64,000 nucleotides of DNA from Micromussa lordhowensis. Lineage: Eukaryota > Cnidaria > Anthozoa > Scleractinia > Lobophylliidae. A program made the position numbers and the translations under genes. The notes below the pieces were generated by a model, which worked only from the letters and a program-made list of their open reading frames with translations, did not search any database and was not told the DNA's origin. Where the stretch lies: contig OZ026600.1 of NCBI GenBank assembly GCA_964020085.1, positions 24,180,608 to 24,244,607 of the forward strand, read 5' to 3'. This document shows positions 13,077 through 23,708 of the stretch, in pieces; the first letter of the stretch is position 1, and each line of letters opens with the position of its first letter.

Positions 13077-13831
13077 TTGGCAAAATCTCAGAAAATGGCC
13101 GATTTAGGTCTCCTTGGCAAATTTGTCATAACTCGGCTCTACGGGCACTTATGGAGGCGCAGTTTGCAGCAAACTGTTTCTCTATGATTGCACTTCAAGT
13201 GCATACTAATTAGGAGATGATGCGATTTGCGCCAGGGTGTTTTTGAAGCCCGTATAGTCGGCCTACTTTTTTGAGCATTTTCCCTTGGCCCCCCCTTGGC
13301 AAAATCTCAGAAAATGGCCGATTTAGGTCTCCTTGGCAAATTTGTCATAACTCAGCTCTACGGGCACTTATGGAGGCGCAGTTTGCAGCAAAATGTTTCT
13401 CTATGATTGCACTTCAAGTGGTTACTAATTACGAGATGATGCGATTTGCGCCAAGGTGTTTTTGAAGCCTGTATATTCAACCTACTTTTTTGAGCATTTT
13501 CCCTTGGTCCTCCCTTGGCAAAATCTCAGAAAATGGCCGATTTAGGTCTCCTTGGCAAATTTGTCATATCTCGGCTCTACGGGCACTTATGGAGGCGCAG
13601 TTTGCAGGAAAATGTTCCTCTATGATTGCACTTCAAGTGCATGCTGATAAGGAGATGATGCTTTTGGGGCAGGGTCTTTTTGAAGCCCGTATAGTCGGCC
13701 TACTTTTTTGAGCATTTTCCCTTGGTCCCCCCTTGGCAAAATCTCAGAAAATTGCCGATGTAGGTGTCCTTGGTAAATTGGTCATAACTCGGCTCTACGG
13801 GCACTTATGGAGGCGCAGTTTGCAGCAAAAT
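13077..13831 (+). repeat. Long-range duplicated block, copy 1 (partners 32125-32879, 39786-40540)
   Basis: This tract of about 755 bp recurs 19048 bp away and again 7661 bp further on. Shared rare variants are AAACTGTTT, CTCAGCTCTACGG, CAAGTGGTTACTAATTACGAG, AAGCCTGTATATTCA, CATGCTGATAAGGAG, GATGCTTTTGGGGCAGG, ATTGCCGATGTAGG and AAATTGGTCAT. About six substitutions separate it from the 32-kb copy. Just downstream this copy carries two extra monomers (about 438 bp) before the GCGGTTTG monomer that follows directly in the other copies. Confidence 0.8.
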
Positions 13832-14090
13832 GTTTCTCTATGATTGCACTTCAAGTGCATACTAATTAGGAGATGATGCGATTTGCGCCAGGGTGTTTTT
13901 GAAGCCCGTATAGTCGGCCTACTTTTTTGAGCATTTTCCCTTGGCCCCCCCTTGGCAAAATCTCAGAAAATGGCCGATTTAGGTCTCCTTGGCAAATTTG
14001 TCATAACTCGGCTCTACGGGCACTTATGGAGGCGCAGTTTGCAGCAAAATGTTTCTCTATGATTGCACTTCAAGTGCATACTAATTAGGA

Positions 14091-14309
14091 GATGATGCGA
14101 TTTGCGCCAGGGTGTTTTTGAAGCCCGTATAGTCGGCCTACTTTTTTGAGCATTTTCCCTTGGTCCCCCCTTGGCAAAATCTCAGAAAATGGCCGATTTA
14201 GGTCTCCTTGGCAAATTTGTCATAACTCGGCTCTACGGGCACTTATGGAGGCGCAGTTTGCAGCAAAATGTTCCTCTATGATTGCACTTCAAGTGCATAC
14301 TAATTAAGA
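14091..14309 (+). repeat. Reference (near-consensus) 219-bp monomer
   Basis: This monomer matches my hand consensus except for A in place of G at monomer position 217. Monomer landmarks: anchor GATGATGCGATT at 1-12; T5 at 25-29; GAAGCCCGTATAGTCGG at 30-46; T6 at 52-57; CCTTGG at 68-73, 79-84 and 116-121; C6 run at 75-80; AAAA at 86-89 and 96-99; AAATTT at 123-128; CTCGGCTCTACGGG at 136-149; AAAA at 175-178; the CTCTATGATT block at 184-193; a perfect dyad at 193-207; ACTAATTAG at 209-217. The most informative variable blocks are 26-36 (GAAGCCC, AATCC or CAAGCCC), 65-82 (the C-rich tract), 93-101, 138-148 and 181-200. Confidence 0.9.
14283..14297. repeat. 15-bp perfect dyad in the monomer (representative site)
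   Basis: TGCACTT-C-AAGTGCA is an inverted repeat with 7-bp arms around one centre base. It sits at monomer positions 193-207 and recurs through the array every 219 bp. The centre base is C, T or, rarely, G (for example TGCACTTTAAGTGCA at 951-965), and each of these keeps both arms intact. Arm-breaking forms also exist, mainly TGAACTTC and AAGCGCA. A protein-binding site or cruciform-prone element is possible; no binding protein can be named from sequence. Confidence 0.75.
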
Positions 14310-16322
14310 GATGAAGCGGTTTGTGCCAGGGTTTTTTTGAAGCCCGTATAGTCGGCCTTGTTCTTTGAGCATTTTCCCTTGGTCCCCTTTTGGCAAAATC
14401 TCAGAAAATGGCCGATTTAGGTCTCCTTGGCAAATTTGTCATAACTCGGCTCTAGGGGCACTTATGGAGGCGCAGTTTGCAGCAAAATGTTTCTCTACGA
14501 TTGCACTTCAAGTGCATACTAATTAGGAGATAATGCGATTTGCGCCAGGGTGTTTTTGAAGCCCGTATAGTCGGCCTACTTTTTTGAGCATTTTCCCTTG
14601 GCCCCCCCTTGGCAAAATCTCAGAAAATGGCCGATTTAGGTCTCCTTGGCAAATTTGTCATAACTCGGCTCTACGGGCACTTATGGAGGCGCAGTTTGCA
14701 GCAAAATGTTTCTCTATGATTGCACTTCAAGTGCATCCTAATTAGGAGATGATGCGATTTGCGCCAGGGTGTTTTTGAAGCACGTATAGTCGGCCTACTT
14801 TTTTGAGCATTTTCCCTTGGTCCCCCCTTGGCAAAATCTCAGAAAATGGCCGATTTAGGTCTCCTTGGCAAATTTGTCATAACTCGGCTCTACGGGCACT
14901 TATGGAGGCGCAGTTTGAAGCAAAATGTTCCTCTATAATTGCACTTCAAGTGCATACTAATTAGGAGATGATGCGATTTGCGCCAGGGTGTATTTGAAGC
15001 CCGTATATTCGGCCTACTTTTTTGAGCATTTTCCCTTGGCCCCCCCTTGGCTAAATCTCAGAAAATGGCCGATTTAGGTCTCCTTGGCGAATTTGTCATA
15101 ACTCGGCTCTACCGGCACTTATGGAGGCGCAGTTTGCAGCAAAATGTTCCTCTATGATTGCACTTCAAGTGCATGCTAATTAGGAGATGATGCGATTTGC
15201 GCCAGGGTGTTTTTGAAGCACGTATAGTCGGCCTACTTTTTTGAGCATTTTCCCTTGGTCCTCCCTTGGCAAAATCTCAGAAAATGGCCGATTTAGGTCT
15301 CCTTGGCAAATTTGTCATTACTCGGCTCTACGGGCACTTATGGAGGCGCAGTTTGCAGCAAAATGTTCCTCTATGATTGCACTTCAAGTGCATACTAATT
15401 AGGAGATGATGCGATTTGCGCCAGGGTGTATTTGAAGCCCGTATATTCGGCCTACTTTTTTGAGCATTTTCCCTTGGCCCCCCCTTGGCAAAATCTCAGA
15501 AAATGGCCGATTTAGGTCTCCTTGGCAAATTTGTCATAACTCGGCTCTACCGGCACTTATGGAGGCGCAGTTTGCAGCAAAATGTTTCTCTATGATTGCA
15601 CTTCAAGTGCATACTAATTAGGAGATAATGCGATTTCCGCCAGGGTGTTTTTGAAGCCCGTATAGTCGGCCTACTTTTTTGAGCATTTTCCCTTGGTCCC
15701 CCCTTGGCAAAATCTCAGAAAATGGCCGATTTAGGTCTCCTTGGCAAATTTGTCATAACTCGGCTCTACGGGCACTTATGGAGGCGCAGTTTGAAGCAAA
15801 ATGTTCCTCTATGATTGCACTTCAAGTGCATGCTAATTAGGAGATGATGCGATTTGCGCCAGGGTGTTTTTTAAGCACGTATAGTCGGCCTACTTTTTTG
15901 AGCATTTTCCCTTGGTCCCCCCTTGGCAAAATCTCAGAAAATGGCCGATTTAGGTCTCCTTGGCAAATTTGTCATAACTCGGCTCTACGGGCACTTATGG
16001 AGGCGCAGTTTGAAGGAAAATGTTCCTCTATGATTGCACTTCAAGTGCATACTAATTAGGAGATGATGCGATTTGCGCCAGGGTGTATTTGAAGCCCGTA
16101 TATTCGGCCTACTTTTTTGAGCATTTTCCCTTGGCCCCCCCTTGGCAAAATCTCAGAAAATGGCCGATTTAGGTCTCCTTGGCAAATTTGTCATAACTCG
16201 GCTCTACGGGCACTTATGGAGGCGCAGTTTGAAGCAAAATGTTCCTCTATGATTGCACTTCAAGTGCATGCTAATTAGGAGATGATGCGATTTGCGCCAG
16301 GGTGTTTTGGAAGCCCGTATAT

Positions 16323-18240
16323 TCGGCCTACTTTTTTGAGCATTTTCCCTTGGTCCCCCCTTGGCAAAATCTCGGAAAAAGGCCGATTTAGGTCTCCTTG
16401 GTAAATTTGTCATAACTCGGCTCTACGGGCACTTATGGAGGCGCAGTTTGCAGCAAAATGTTCCTCTATGATTGCACTTCAAGTGCATACTAATTACGAG
16501 ATGATGCGATTTGCGCCAGGGTGTTTTTTAATCCCGTATAGTCGGCCTACTTTTTTGAGCATTTTCACTTGGTCCCCCCTTGGCAAAATCTCAGAAAATG
16601 GCCGATTTAGGTCTCCTTGGCAAATTTGTCATAACTCGGCTCTACGGGCACTTATAGAGGCGCAGTTTGCAGCAAAATGTTTCTCTATGATTGCACTTCA
16701 AGTACATACTAATTAGGAGATGATGCGATTTGCGCCAGGGTGTTTTTGAAGCCCGTATAGTCGGCCTACTTTTTTGAGCATTTTCCCTTGGCCCCCCCTT
16801 GGCAAAATCTCAGAAAATGGCCGATTTAGGTCTCCTTGGCAAATTTGTCATAACTCGGCTCTACCGGCACTTATGGAGGCGCAGTTTGCAGCAAAATGTT
16901 TCTCTATGATTGCACTTCAAGTGCATGCTAATTAAGAGATGATGCGATTTGCGCCAGGGTGTTTTTGAAGCACGTATAGTCGGCCTACTTTTTTGAGCAT
17001 TTTCCCTTGGTCCCCCCTTGGCAAAATCTCAGAAAATGGCCGATTTAGGTCTCCTTGGCAAATTTGTCATAACTCGGCTCTACGGGCACTTATGGAGGCG
17101 CAGTTTGCAGCAAAATATTCCTCTATGATTGCACTTCAAGTGCATGATAATTAGAAGATGATGCGATTTGCGCCAGGGTGTTTTTGAAGCTCGTATAGTC
17201 GGCCTACTTTTTTGAGCATTTTCCCTTGGTCCCCCCTTGGCAAAATCTCGGAAAAAGGCCGATTTAGGTCTCCTTGGTAAATTTGTCATAACTCGGCTCT
17301 ACGGGCACTTATGGAGGCGCAGTTTGCAGCAAAATGTTCCTCTATGATTGCACTTTAAGTGCATTTTAATTAAGAGATGATACGATTTGCGCCAGGGAGT
17401 TTTTGAAGCCCGTATATTCGGCCTACTTTTTTGAGCATTTTCCCTTGGTTCCCCCTTGGCAAAATCTCAGAAAATGGCCCATTTAGGTCTCCTTGGCAAA
17501 TTTGTCATAGTTTGGCTTTACGGGCACTTATGGAGGCGCACTTTGCAGCAAAATGTTCCTCTATGATTGCACTTCAAGCGCATACTAATTAGAAGATGAT
17601 GCGATTTGCGCCAGGGTGTTTTTCAAGCCCATATAATCGGCCTACTTTTTTGAGTATTTTCTCTTGGTCCCCTCTTGGCAAAATCGCAGAAAATGGCCGA
17701 TTTAGGTCTCCTTGGCAAATTTGTCATTACTCGGCTCTACGGGCACTTATGGAGGCGCAGTTTGCAGCAAAATGTTCCTCTATGATTGCACTTCAAGTGC
17801 ATACTAATTAGGAGATGATGCGATTTGCGCCAGGGTGTTATTGAAGCCCGTATAGTCGGCCTTTTTTTTTGAGCATTTTCCCTTGGTCCCCCCTTGGCAA
17901 AATCTCAGAAAATGGCCGATTTAGGTCTCCTTGGCAAATTTGTCATAACTCGGCTCTACGGGCACTTATGGAGGCGCAGTTTGCAGCAAAATGTTTCTCT
18001 ATGATACCACTTCAAGTGATTACTAATTACGAGATGATGCCATTTGCGCCAAGGTGTTTTTGAAGCCTGTATATTCAGCCTACTTTTTTGAGCATTTTCC
18101 CTTGGTCCTCCCTTTGCAAAATCTCAGAAAATGGCCGATTTAGGTCTCCTTGGCAAATTTATCATAGTTCGGCTCTACGGGCACTTATGGAGGCGCAGTT
18201 TGCAGCAAAATGTTCCTCTATGATTGCACTTCAAGTGCAT
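16323..18240 (+). repeat. 9-mer tandem duplication (1971-bp period), copy 1
   Basis: This tract recurs at plus 1971 bp (9 x 219) as 18294-20211. Shared markers in order: CTCGGAAAAAGG (two monomers), ATTTCGAG or ATTACGAG before TTTTTTAATCCCG, CACTTATAGAGG, GCATGATAATTAGAAG, GCATTTTAATTAAGAG, AAGCCCATATAATCGG with AAAATCGCAG and CATTACTCGG, GATACCACTTCAAGTGATTAC, and TTTATCATAGTTCGG. I counted about seven substitutions. The left limit is at GTATATTCGG against GTATAGTCGG; the right limit is CATGCTAATT against CATACTAATT. Confidence 0.88.
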
Positions 18241-18293
18241 GCTAATTAGGAGATGATGCGATTTGCGCCAGGGTGTTTTTGAAGCACGTATAG

Positions 18294-20211
18294 TCGGCCT
18301 ACTTTTTTGAGCATTTTTCCTTGGTCCCCCCTTGGCAAAATCTCGGAAAAAGGCCGATTTAGGTCTCCTTGGTAAATTTGTCATAACTCGGCTCTACGGG
18401 CACTTATGGAGGCGCAGTTTGCAGCAAAATGTTCCTCTATGATTGCACTTCAAGTGCATACTAATTTCGAGATGATGCGATTTGCGCCAGGGTGTTTTTT
18501 AATCCCGTATAGTCGGCCTACTTTTTTGAGCATTTTCACTTGGTCCCCCCTTGGCAAAATCTCAGAAAATGGCCGATTTAGGTCTCCTTGGCAAATTTGT
18601 CATAACTCGGCTCTACGGGCACTTATAGAGGCGCAGTTTGCAGCAAAATGTTTCTCTATGATTGCACTTCAAGTGCATACTAATTAGGAGATGATGCGAT
18701 TTGCGCCAGGGTGTTTTTGAAGCCCGTATAGTCGGCCTACTTTTTTGAGCATTTTCCCTTGGCCCCCCCTTGGCAAAATCTCAGAAAATGGCCGATTTAG
18801 GTCTCCTTGGCAAATTTGTCATAACTCGGCTCTACCGGCACTTATGGAGGCGCAGTTTGCAGCAAAATGTTTCTCTATGATTGCACTTCAAGTGCATGCT
18901 AATTAGGAGATGATGCGATTTGCGCCAGGGTGTTTTTGAAGCACGTATAGTCGGCCTACTTTTTTGAGCATTTTCCCTTGGTCCCCCCTTGGCAAAATCT
19001 CAGAAAATGGCCGATTTAGGTCTCCTTGGCAAATTTGTCATAACTCGGCTCTACGGGCACTTATGGAGGCGCAGTTTGCAGCAAAATATTCCTCTATGAT
19101 TGCACTTCAAGTGCATGATAATTAGAAGATGATGCGATTTGCGCCAGGGTGTTTTTGAAGCCCGTATAGTCGGCCTACTTTTTTGAGCATTTTCCCTTGG
19201 TCCCCCCTTGGCAAAATCTCGGAAAAAGGCCGATTTAGGTCTCCTTGGTAAATTTGTCATAACTCGGCTCTACGGGCACTTATGGAGGCGCAGTTTGCAG
19301 CAAAATGTTCCTCTATGATTGCACTTTAAGTGCATTTTAATTAAGAGATGATACGATTTGCGCCAGGGAGTTTTTGAAGCCCGTATATTCGGCCTACTTT
19401 TTTGAGCATTTTCCCTTGGTTCCCCCTTGGCAAAATCTCAGAAAATGGCCCATTTAGGTCTCCTTGGCAAATTTGTCATAGTTTGGCTTTACGGGCACTT
19501 ATGGAGGCGCAGTTTGCAGCAAAATGTTCCTCTATGATTGCACTTCAAGCGCATACTATTTAGAAGATGATGCGATTTGCGCCAGGGTGTTTTTCAAGCC
19601 CATATAATCGGCCTACTTTTTTGAGTATTTTCTCTTGGTCCCCTCTTGGCAAAATCGCAGAAAATGGCCGATTTAGGTCTCCTTGGCAAATTTGTCATTA
19701 CTCGGCTCTACGGGCACTTATGGAGGCGCAGTTTGCAGCAAAATGTTCCTCTATGATTGCACTTCAAGTGCATACTAATTAGGAGATGATGCGATTTGCG
19801 CCAGGGTGTTATTGAAGCCCGTATAGTCGGCCTTTTTTTTTGAGCATTTTCCCTTGGTCCCCCCTTGGCAAAATCTCAGAAAATGGCCGATTTAGGTCTC
19901 CTTGGCAAATTTGTCATAACTCGGCTCTACGGGCACTTATGGAGGCGCAGTTTGCAGCAAAATGTTTCTCTATGATACCACTTCAAGTGATTACTAATTA
20001 CGAGATGATGCCATTTGCGCCAAGGTGTTTTTGAAGCCTGTATATTCAGCCTACTTTTTTGAGCATTTTCCCTTGGTCCTCCCTTTGCAAAATCTCAGAA
20101 AATGGCCGATTTAGGTCTCCTTGGCAAATTTATCATAGTTCGGCTCTACGGGCACTTATGGAGGCGCAGTTTGCAGCAAAATGTTCCTCTATGATTGCAC
20201 TTCAAGTGCAT
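18294..20211 (+). repeat. 9-mer tandem duplication (1971-bp period), copy 2
   Basis: Second copy of the block at 16323-18240. Copy-specific differences include AGCCCG near 19160 against AGCTCG near 17189, CGCAGTTTG near 19510 against CGCACTTTG near 17539, and CATACTATTTAG near 19555 against CATACTAATTAG. The two copies abut, as expected for a single unequal exchange in register. Confidence 0.88.
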
Positions 20212-20969
20212 ACTAATTAGGAGATGATGCGATTTGCGCCAGGGTGTTATTGAAGCCCGTATAGTCGGCCTTTTTTTTAAGTATTTTCTCTTGGTCCCCC
20301 CTTGGCAAAATCTCAGAAAATGGCCGATTTAGGTCTCCGTGGCAAATTTGTCATATCTCGGCTCTACGGGCACTTATGGAGGCGCAGTTTGCAGCAAAAT
20401 GTTCCTCTATGATTGCACTTCAAGTGCATGCTGATAAAGAGATGATGCGATTTGCGCCAGGGTCTTTTTGAAGCCCGTATAGTCGGCCTACTTTTTTGAG
20501 CATTTTCCCTTGGTCCCCCTTGGCAAAATCTCAGAAAATGGCCGATTTAGGTCTCCTTGGCAAATTTGTCATAGTTTGGCTTTACGGGCACTTATGGAGG
20601 CGCAGTTTGCAGCAAAATGTTCCTCTATGATTGCACTTCAAGCGCATACTAATTAGGAGATGATGCGATTTGCGCCAGGGTGTTTTTCAAGCCCATATAA
20701 TCGGCCTACTTTTTTGAGTATTTTCTCTTGGTCCCCCCTTGGCAAAATCGCAGAAAATGGCCGATTTAAGTCTCCTTGGCAAATTTGTCATTACTCGGCT
20801 CTACGGGCACTTATGGAGGCGCAGTTTGCAGCGAAATGTTCCTCTATGATTGCACTTCAAGTGCATACTAATTAGGAGATGATGCGATTTGCGCCAGGGT
20901 GTTATTGAAGCCCGTATAGTCGGCCTACTTTTTTGAGCATTTTCCCTTGGCTCCCCCTTGGCAAAATCT

Positions 20970-21955
20970 CAGAAAATGGCCGATTTAGGTCTCCTTGGAA
21001 AATTTGTCATAACTCGGCTCTACGGGCACTTATGGAGGCGCAGTTTGCAGCAAAATGTTCCTCTATGATAGCACTTCAAGTGCATGATAATTAGAAGATG
21101 ATGCGATTTGCGCCAGGGTGTTTTTGAAGCCCGTATAATCGGCCTACTTTTTTCAGCATTTTCCCTTGGTCCCCCCTTGGCAAAATCTCGGAAAAAGGCC
21201 GATTTAGGTCTCCTTGGTAAATTTGTCATAATTCGACTCTACGGGCACTTATGGAGGCGCAGTTTGCAGCAAAATGTTCCTCTATGATTGCACTTTAAGT
21301 GCATTTTAATTAAGAGATGATACGATTTGCGCCAGGGGGGTTTTTGAAGCCGGTATAGGCGGCCTACTTTTTTGAGCATTTTCCCTTGGTCCCCCCTTGG
21401 CAAAATCTCAGAAAATGGCCCATTTAGGTCTCCTTGGCAAATTTGTCATAACTCGGCTCTACGGGCACTTATGGAGGCGCAGTTTGCAGCAAAATGTTCC
21501 TGTATGATTGAACTTCAAGTGCATACTATTTAAGAGATGATGCGATTTGCGCCAGGTTGTTTTTTAATCCCGTATAGTCGGCCTACTTTTTTGAGCATTT
21601 TCACTTGGTCCCCCCTTGGCAAAATCTCAGAAAATGGCCGATTTAGGTCTTCTTGGCAAATTTGTCATAACTCGGCTCTACGGGCACTTATGGAGGTGCA
21701 GTTTGCAGGAAAATGTTCCTCTATGATTGCACTTTAAGTGCATTTTAATTAAGAGATGATACGATTTGCGCCAGGGTGTTTTTGAAGCCCGTATATTCGG
21801 CCTACTTTTTTGAGCATTTTCCCTTGGTCCCCCCTTGGCAAAATCTCAGAAAATGGCCGATTTAGGTCTCCTTGGCAAATTTGTCATAGTTTGGCTTTAC
21901 GGGCACTTATGGAGGCGCAGTTTGCAGCAAAATGTTCCTCTATGATTGCACTTCA
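20970..21955 (+). repeat. 8-mer-spaced duplication (1753-bp offset), copy 1
   Basis: About 985 bp recurs at 22723-23708. Shared markers: CTTGGAAAATTTG, GATAGCACTTC, GATAATTAGAAG, CTCGGAAAAAGG, AATTCGACTC, GCCAGGGGGGTTTTTG with CCGGTATAGGCGG, GGCCCATTTAGG, CATACTATTTAAGAG, GCCAGGTTGTTTTTTAATCC, GGTCTTCTTGG, GGAGGTGCAG and TTGCAGGAAAATG. It contains the recurrent cassette described under findings. Confidence 0.85.
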
Positions 21956-22722
21956 AGTGCATGCTGATAAAGAGATGATGCGATTTGCGCCAGGGTCTTT
22001 TTGAAGCCCGTATAGTCGGCGTACTTTTTTGAGCATTTTCCCTTGGTCCCCCCTTGGCAAAATCTCAGAAAATGGCCGATTTAGGTCTCCTTGGCAAATT
22101 TGTCATTACTCGGCTCTACGGGCACTTATGGAGGCGCAGTTTGCAGCAAAATGTTCCTCTATGATTGCACTTCAAGTGCATACTAATTAGGAGATGATGC
22201 GATTTGCGCCAGGGTGTTATTGAAGCCCGTATAGTCGGCCTTGTTCTTTGAGCATTTTCCCTTGGTCCCCTTTTGGCAAAATCTCAGAAAATGGCCGATT
22301 TAGGTCTCCTTGGCAAATTTGTCATAACTCGGCTCTACGGGCACTTATGGAGGCGCAGTTTGCAGCAAAATGTTCCTCTATGATTGCACTTCAAGTGCAT
22401 ACTAATTAAGAGATGATGCGATTTGCGCCAGGGTGTTATTGAAGCCCGTATAGTCGGCCTACTTTTTTGAGCATTTTCCCTTGGCTCCCCCTTGGCAAAA
22501 TCTCAGAAAATGGCCGATTTAGGTCTCCTTGGCAAATTTGTCATAACTCGGCTCTACCGGCACTTATGGAGGCGCAGTTTGCAGCAAAATGTTTCTCTAT
22601 GATTGCACTTCAAGTGCATGCTAATTAGGAGATGATGCGATTTGCGCCAGGGTGTTTTTGAAAACCGTATAGTCGGCCTACTTTTTTGAGCATTTTCCCT
22701 TGGTCCCCCTTTGGCAAAATCT

Positions 22723-23708
22723 CAGAAAATGGCCGATTTAGGTCTCCTTGGAAAATTTGTCATAACTCGGCTCTACGGGCACTTATGGAGGCGCAGTTTG
22801 CAGCAAAATTTTCCTCTATGATAGCACTTCAAGTTCATGATAATTAGAAGATGATGCGATTTGCGCCAGGGTGTTTTTGAAGCCCGTATAGTCGGCCTAC
22901 TTTTTTGAGGATTTTCCCTTGGTCCCCCCTTGGCAAAATCTCGGAAAAAGGCCGATTTAGGTCTCCTTGGTAAATTTGTCATAATTCGACTCTACGGGCA
23001 CTTATGGAGGCGCAGTTTGCAGCAAAATGTTCCTCTATTATTGCACTTTAAGTGCATTTTAATTAAGAGATGATACGATTTGCGCCAGGGGGGTTTTTGA
23101 AGCCGGTATAGGCGGCCTACTTTTTTGAGCATTTTCCCTTGGTCCCCCCTTGGCAAAATCTCAGAAAATGGCCCATTTAGGTCTCCTTGGCAAATTTGTC
23201 ATAACTCGGCTCTACGGGCACTTATGGAGGCGCAGTTTGCAGCAAAATGTTCCTGTATGATTGAACTTCAAGTGCATACTATTTAAGAGATGATGCGATT
23301 TGCGCCAGGTTGTTTTTTAATCCCGTATAGTCGGCCTACTTTTTTGAGCATTTTCACTTGGTCCCCCCTTGGCAAAATCTCAGAAAATGGCCGATTTAGG
23401 TCTTCTTGGCAAATTTGTCATAACTCGGCTCTACGGGCACTTATGGAGGTGCAGTTTGCAGGAAAATGTTCCTCTATGATTGCACTTTAAGTGCATTTTA
23501 ATTAAGAGATGATACGATTTGCGCCAGGGTGTTTTTGAAGCCCGTATATTCGGCCTACTTTTTTGAGCATTTTCCCTTGGTCCCCCCTTGGCAAAATCTC
23601 AGAAAATGGCCGATTTAGGTCTCCTTGGCAAATTTGTCATAGTTTGGCTTTACGGGCACTTATGGAGGCGCAGTTTGCAGCAAAATGTTCCTCTATGATT
23701 GCACTTCA
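22723..23708 (+). repeat. 8-mer-spaced duplication (1753-bp offset), copy 2
   Basis: Second copy of 20970-21955. Differences include CAAGTTCATG near 22828 against CAAGTGCATG, AAAATTTTCC near 22806 against AAAATGTTCC, and TTGAGGATTTTC near 22912. Beyond 23708 this copy continues into AAGCGCATAC and AAGCCCATATAATCGG, which is the usual cassette order, while copy 1 switches to CATGCTGATAAAGAG. Confidence 0.85.

Noticed and set aside
14165..14170. C6-C7 run per monomer as a G-quadruplex or i-motif site
   Set aside because: There is one long C-run per 219 bp with no neighbouring runs in suitable spacing, and the run is often interrupted (CCCCTTTT, TCTCCCC, TGCGCCC). A local quadruplex is not supported.
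18168..18181. CENP-B box-like element TTCG-GCTCTA-CGGG (also at 20139; CTCG form in most monomers)
   Set aside because: The mammalian CENP-B box needs seven bases between TTCG and CGGG with an A at a set position. Here there are six and the A is not in place. The resemblance is probably chance, though a tolerant motif search in the right clade could be run.
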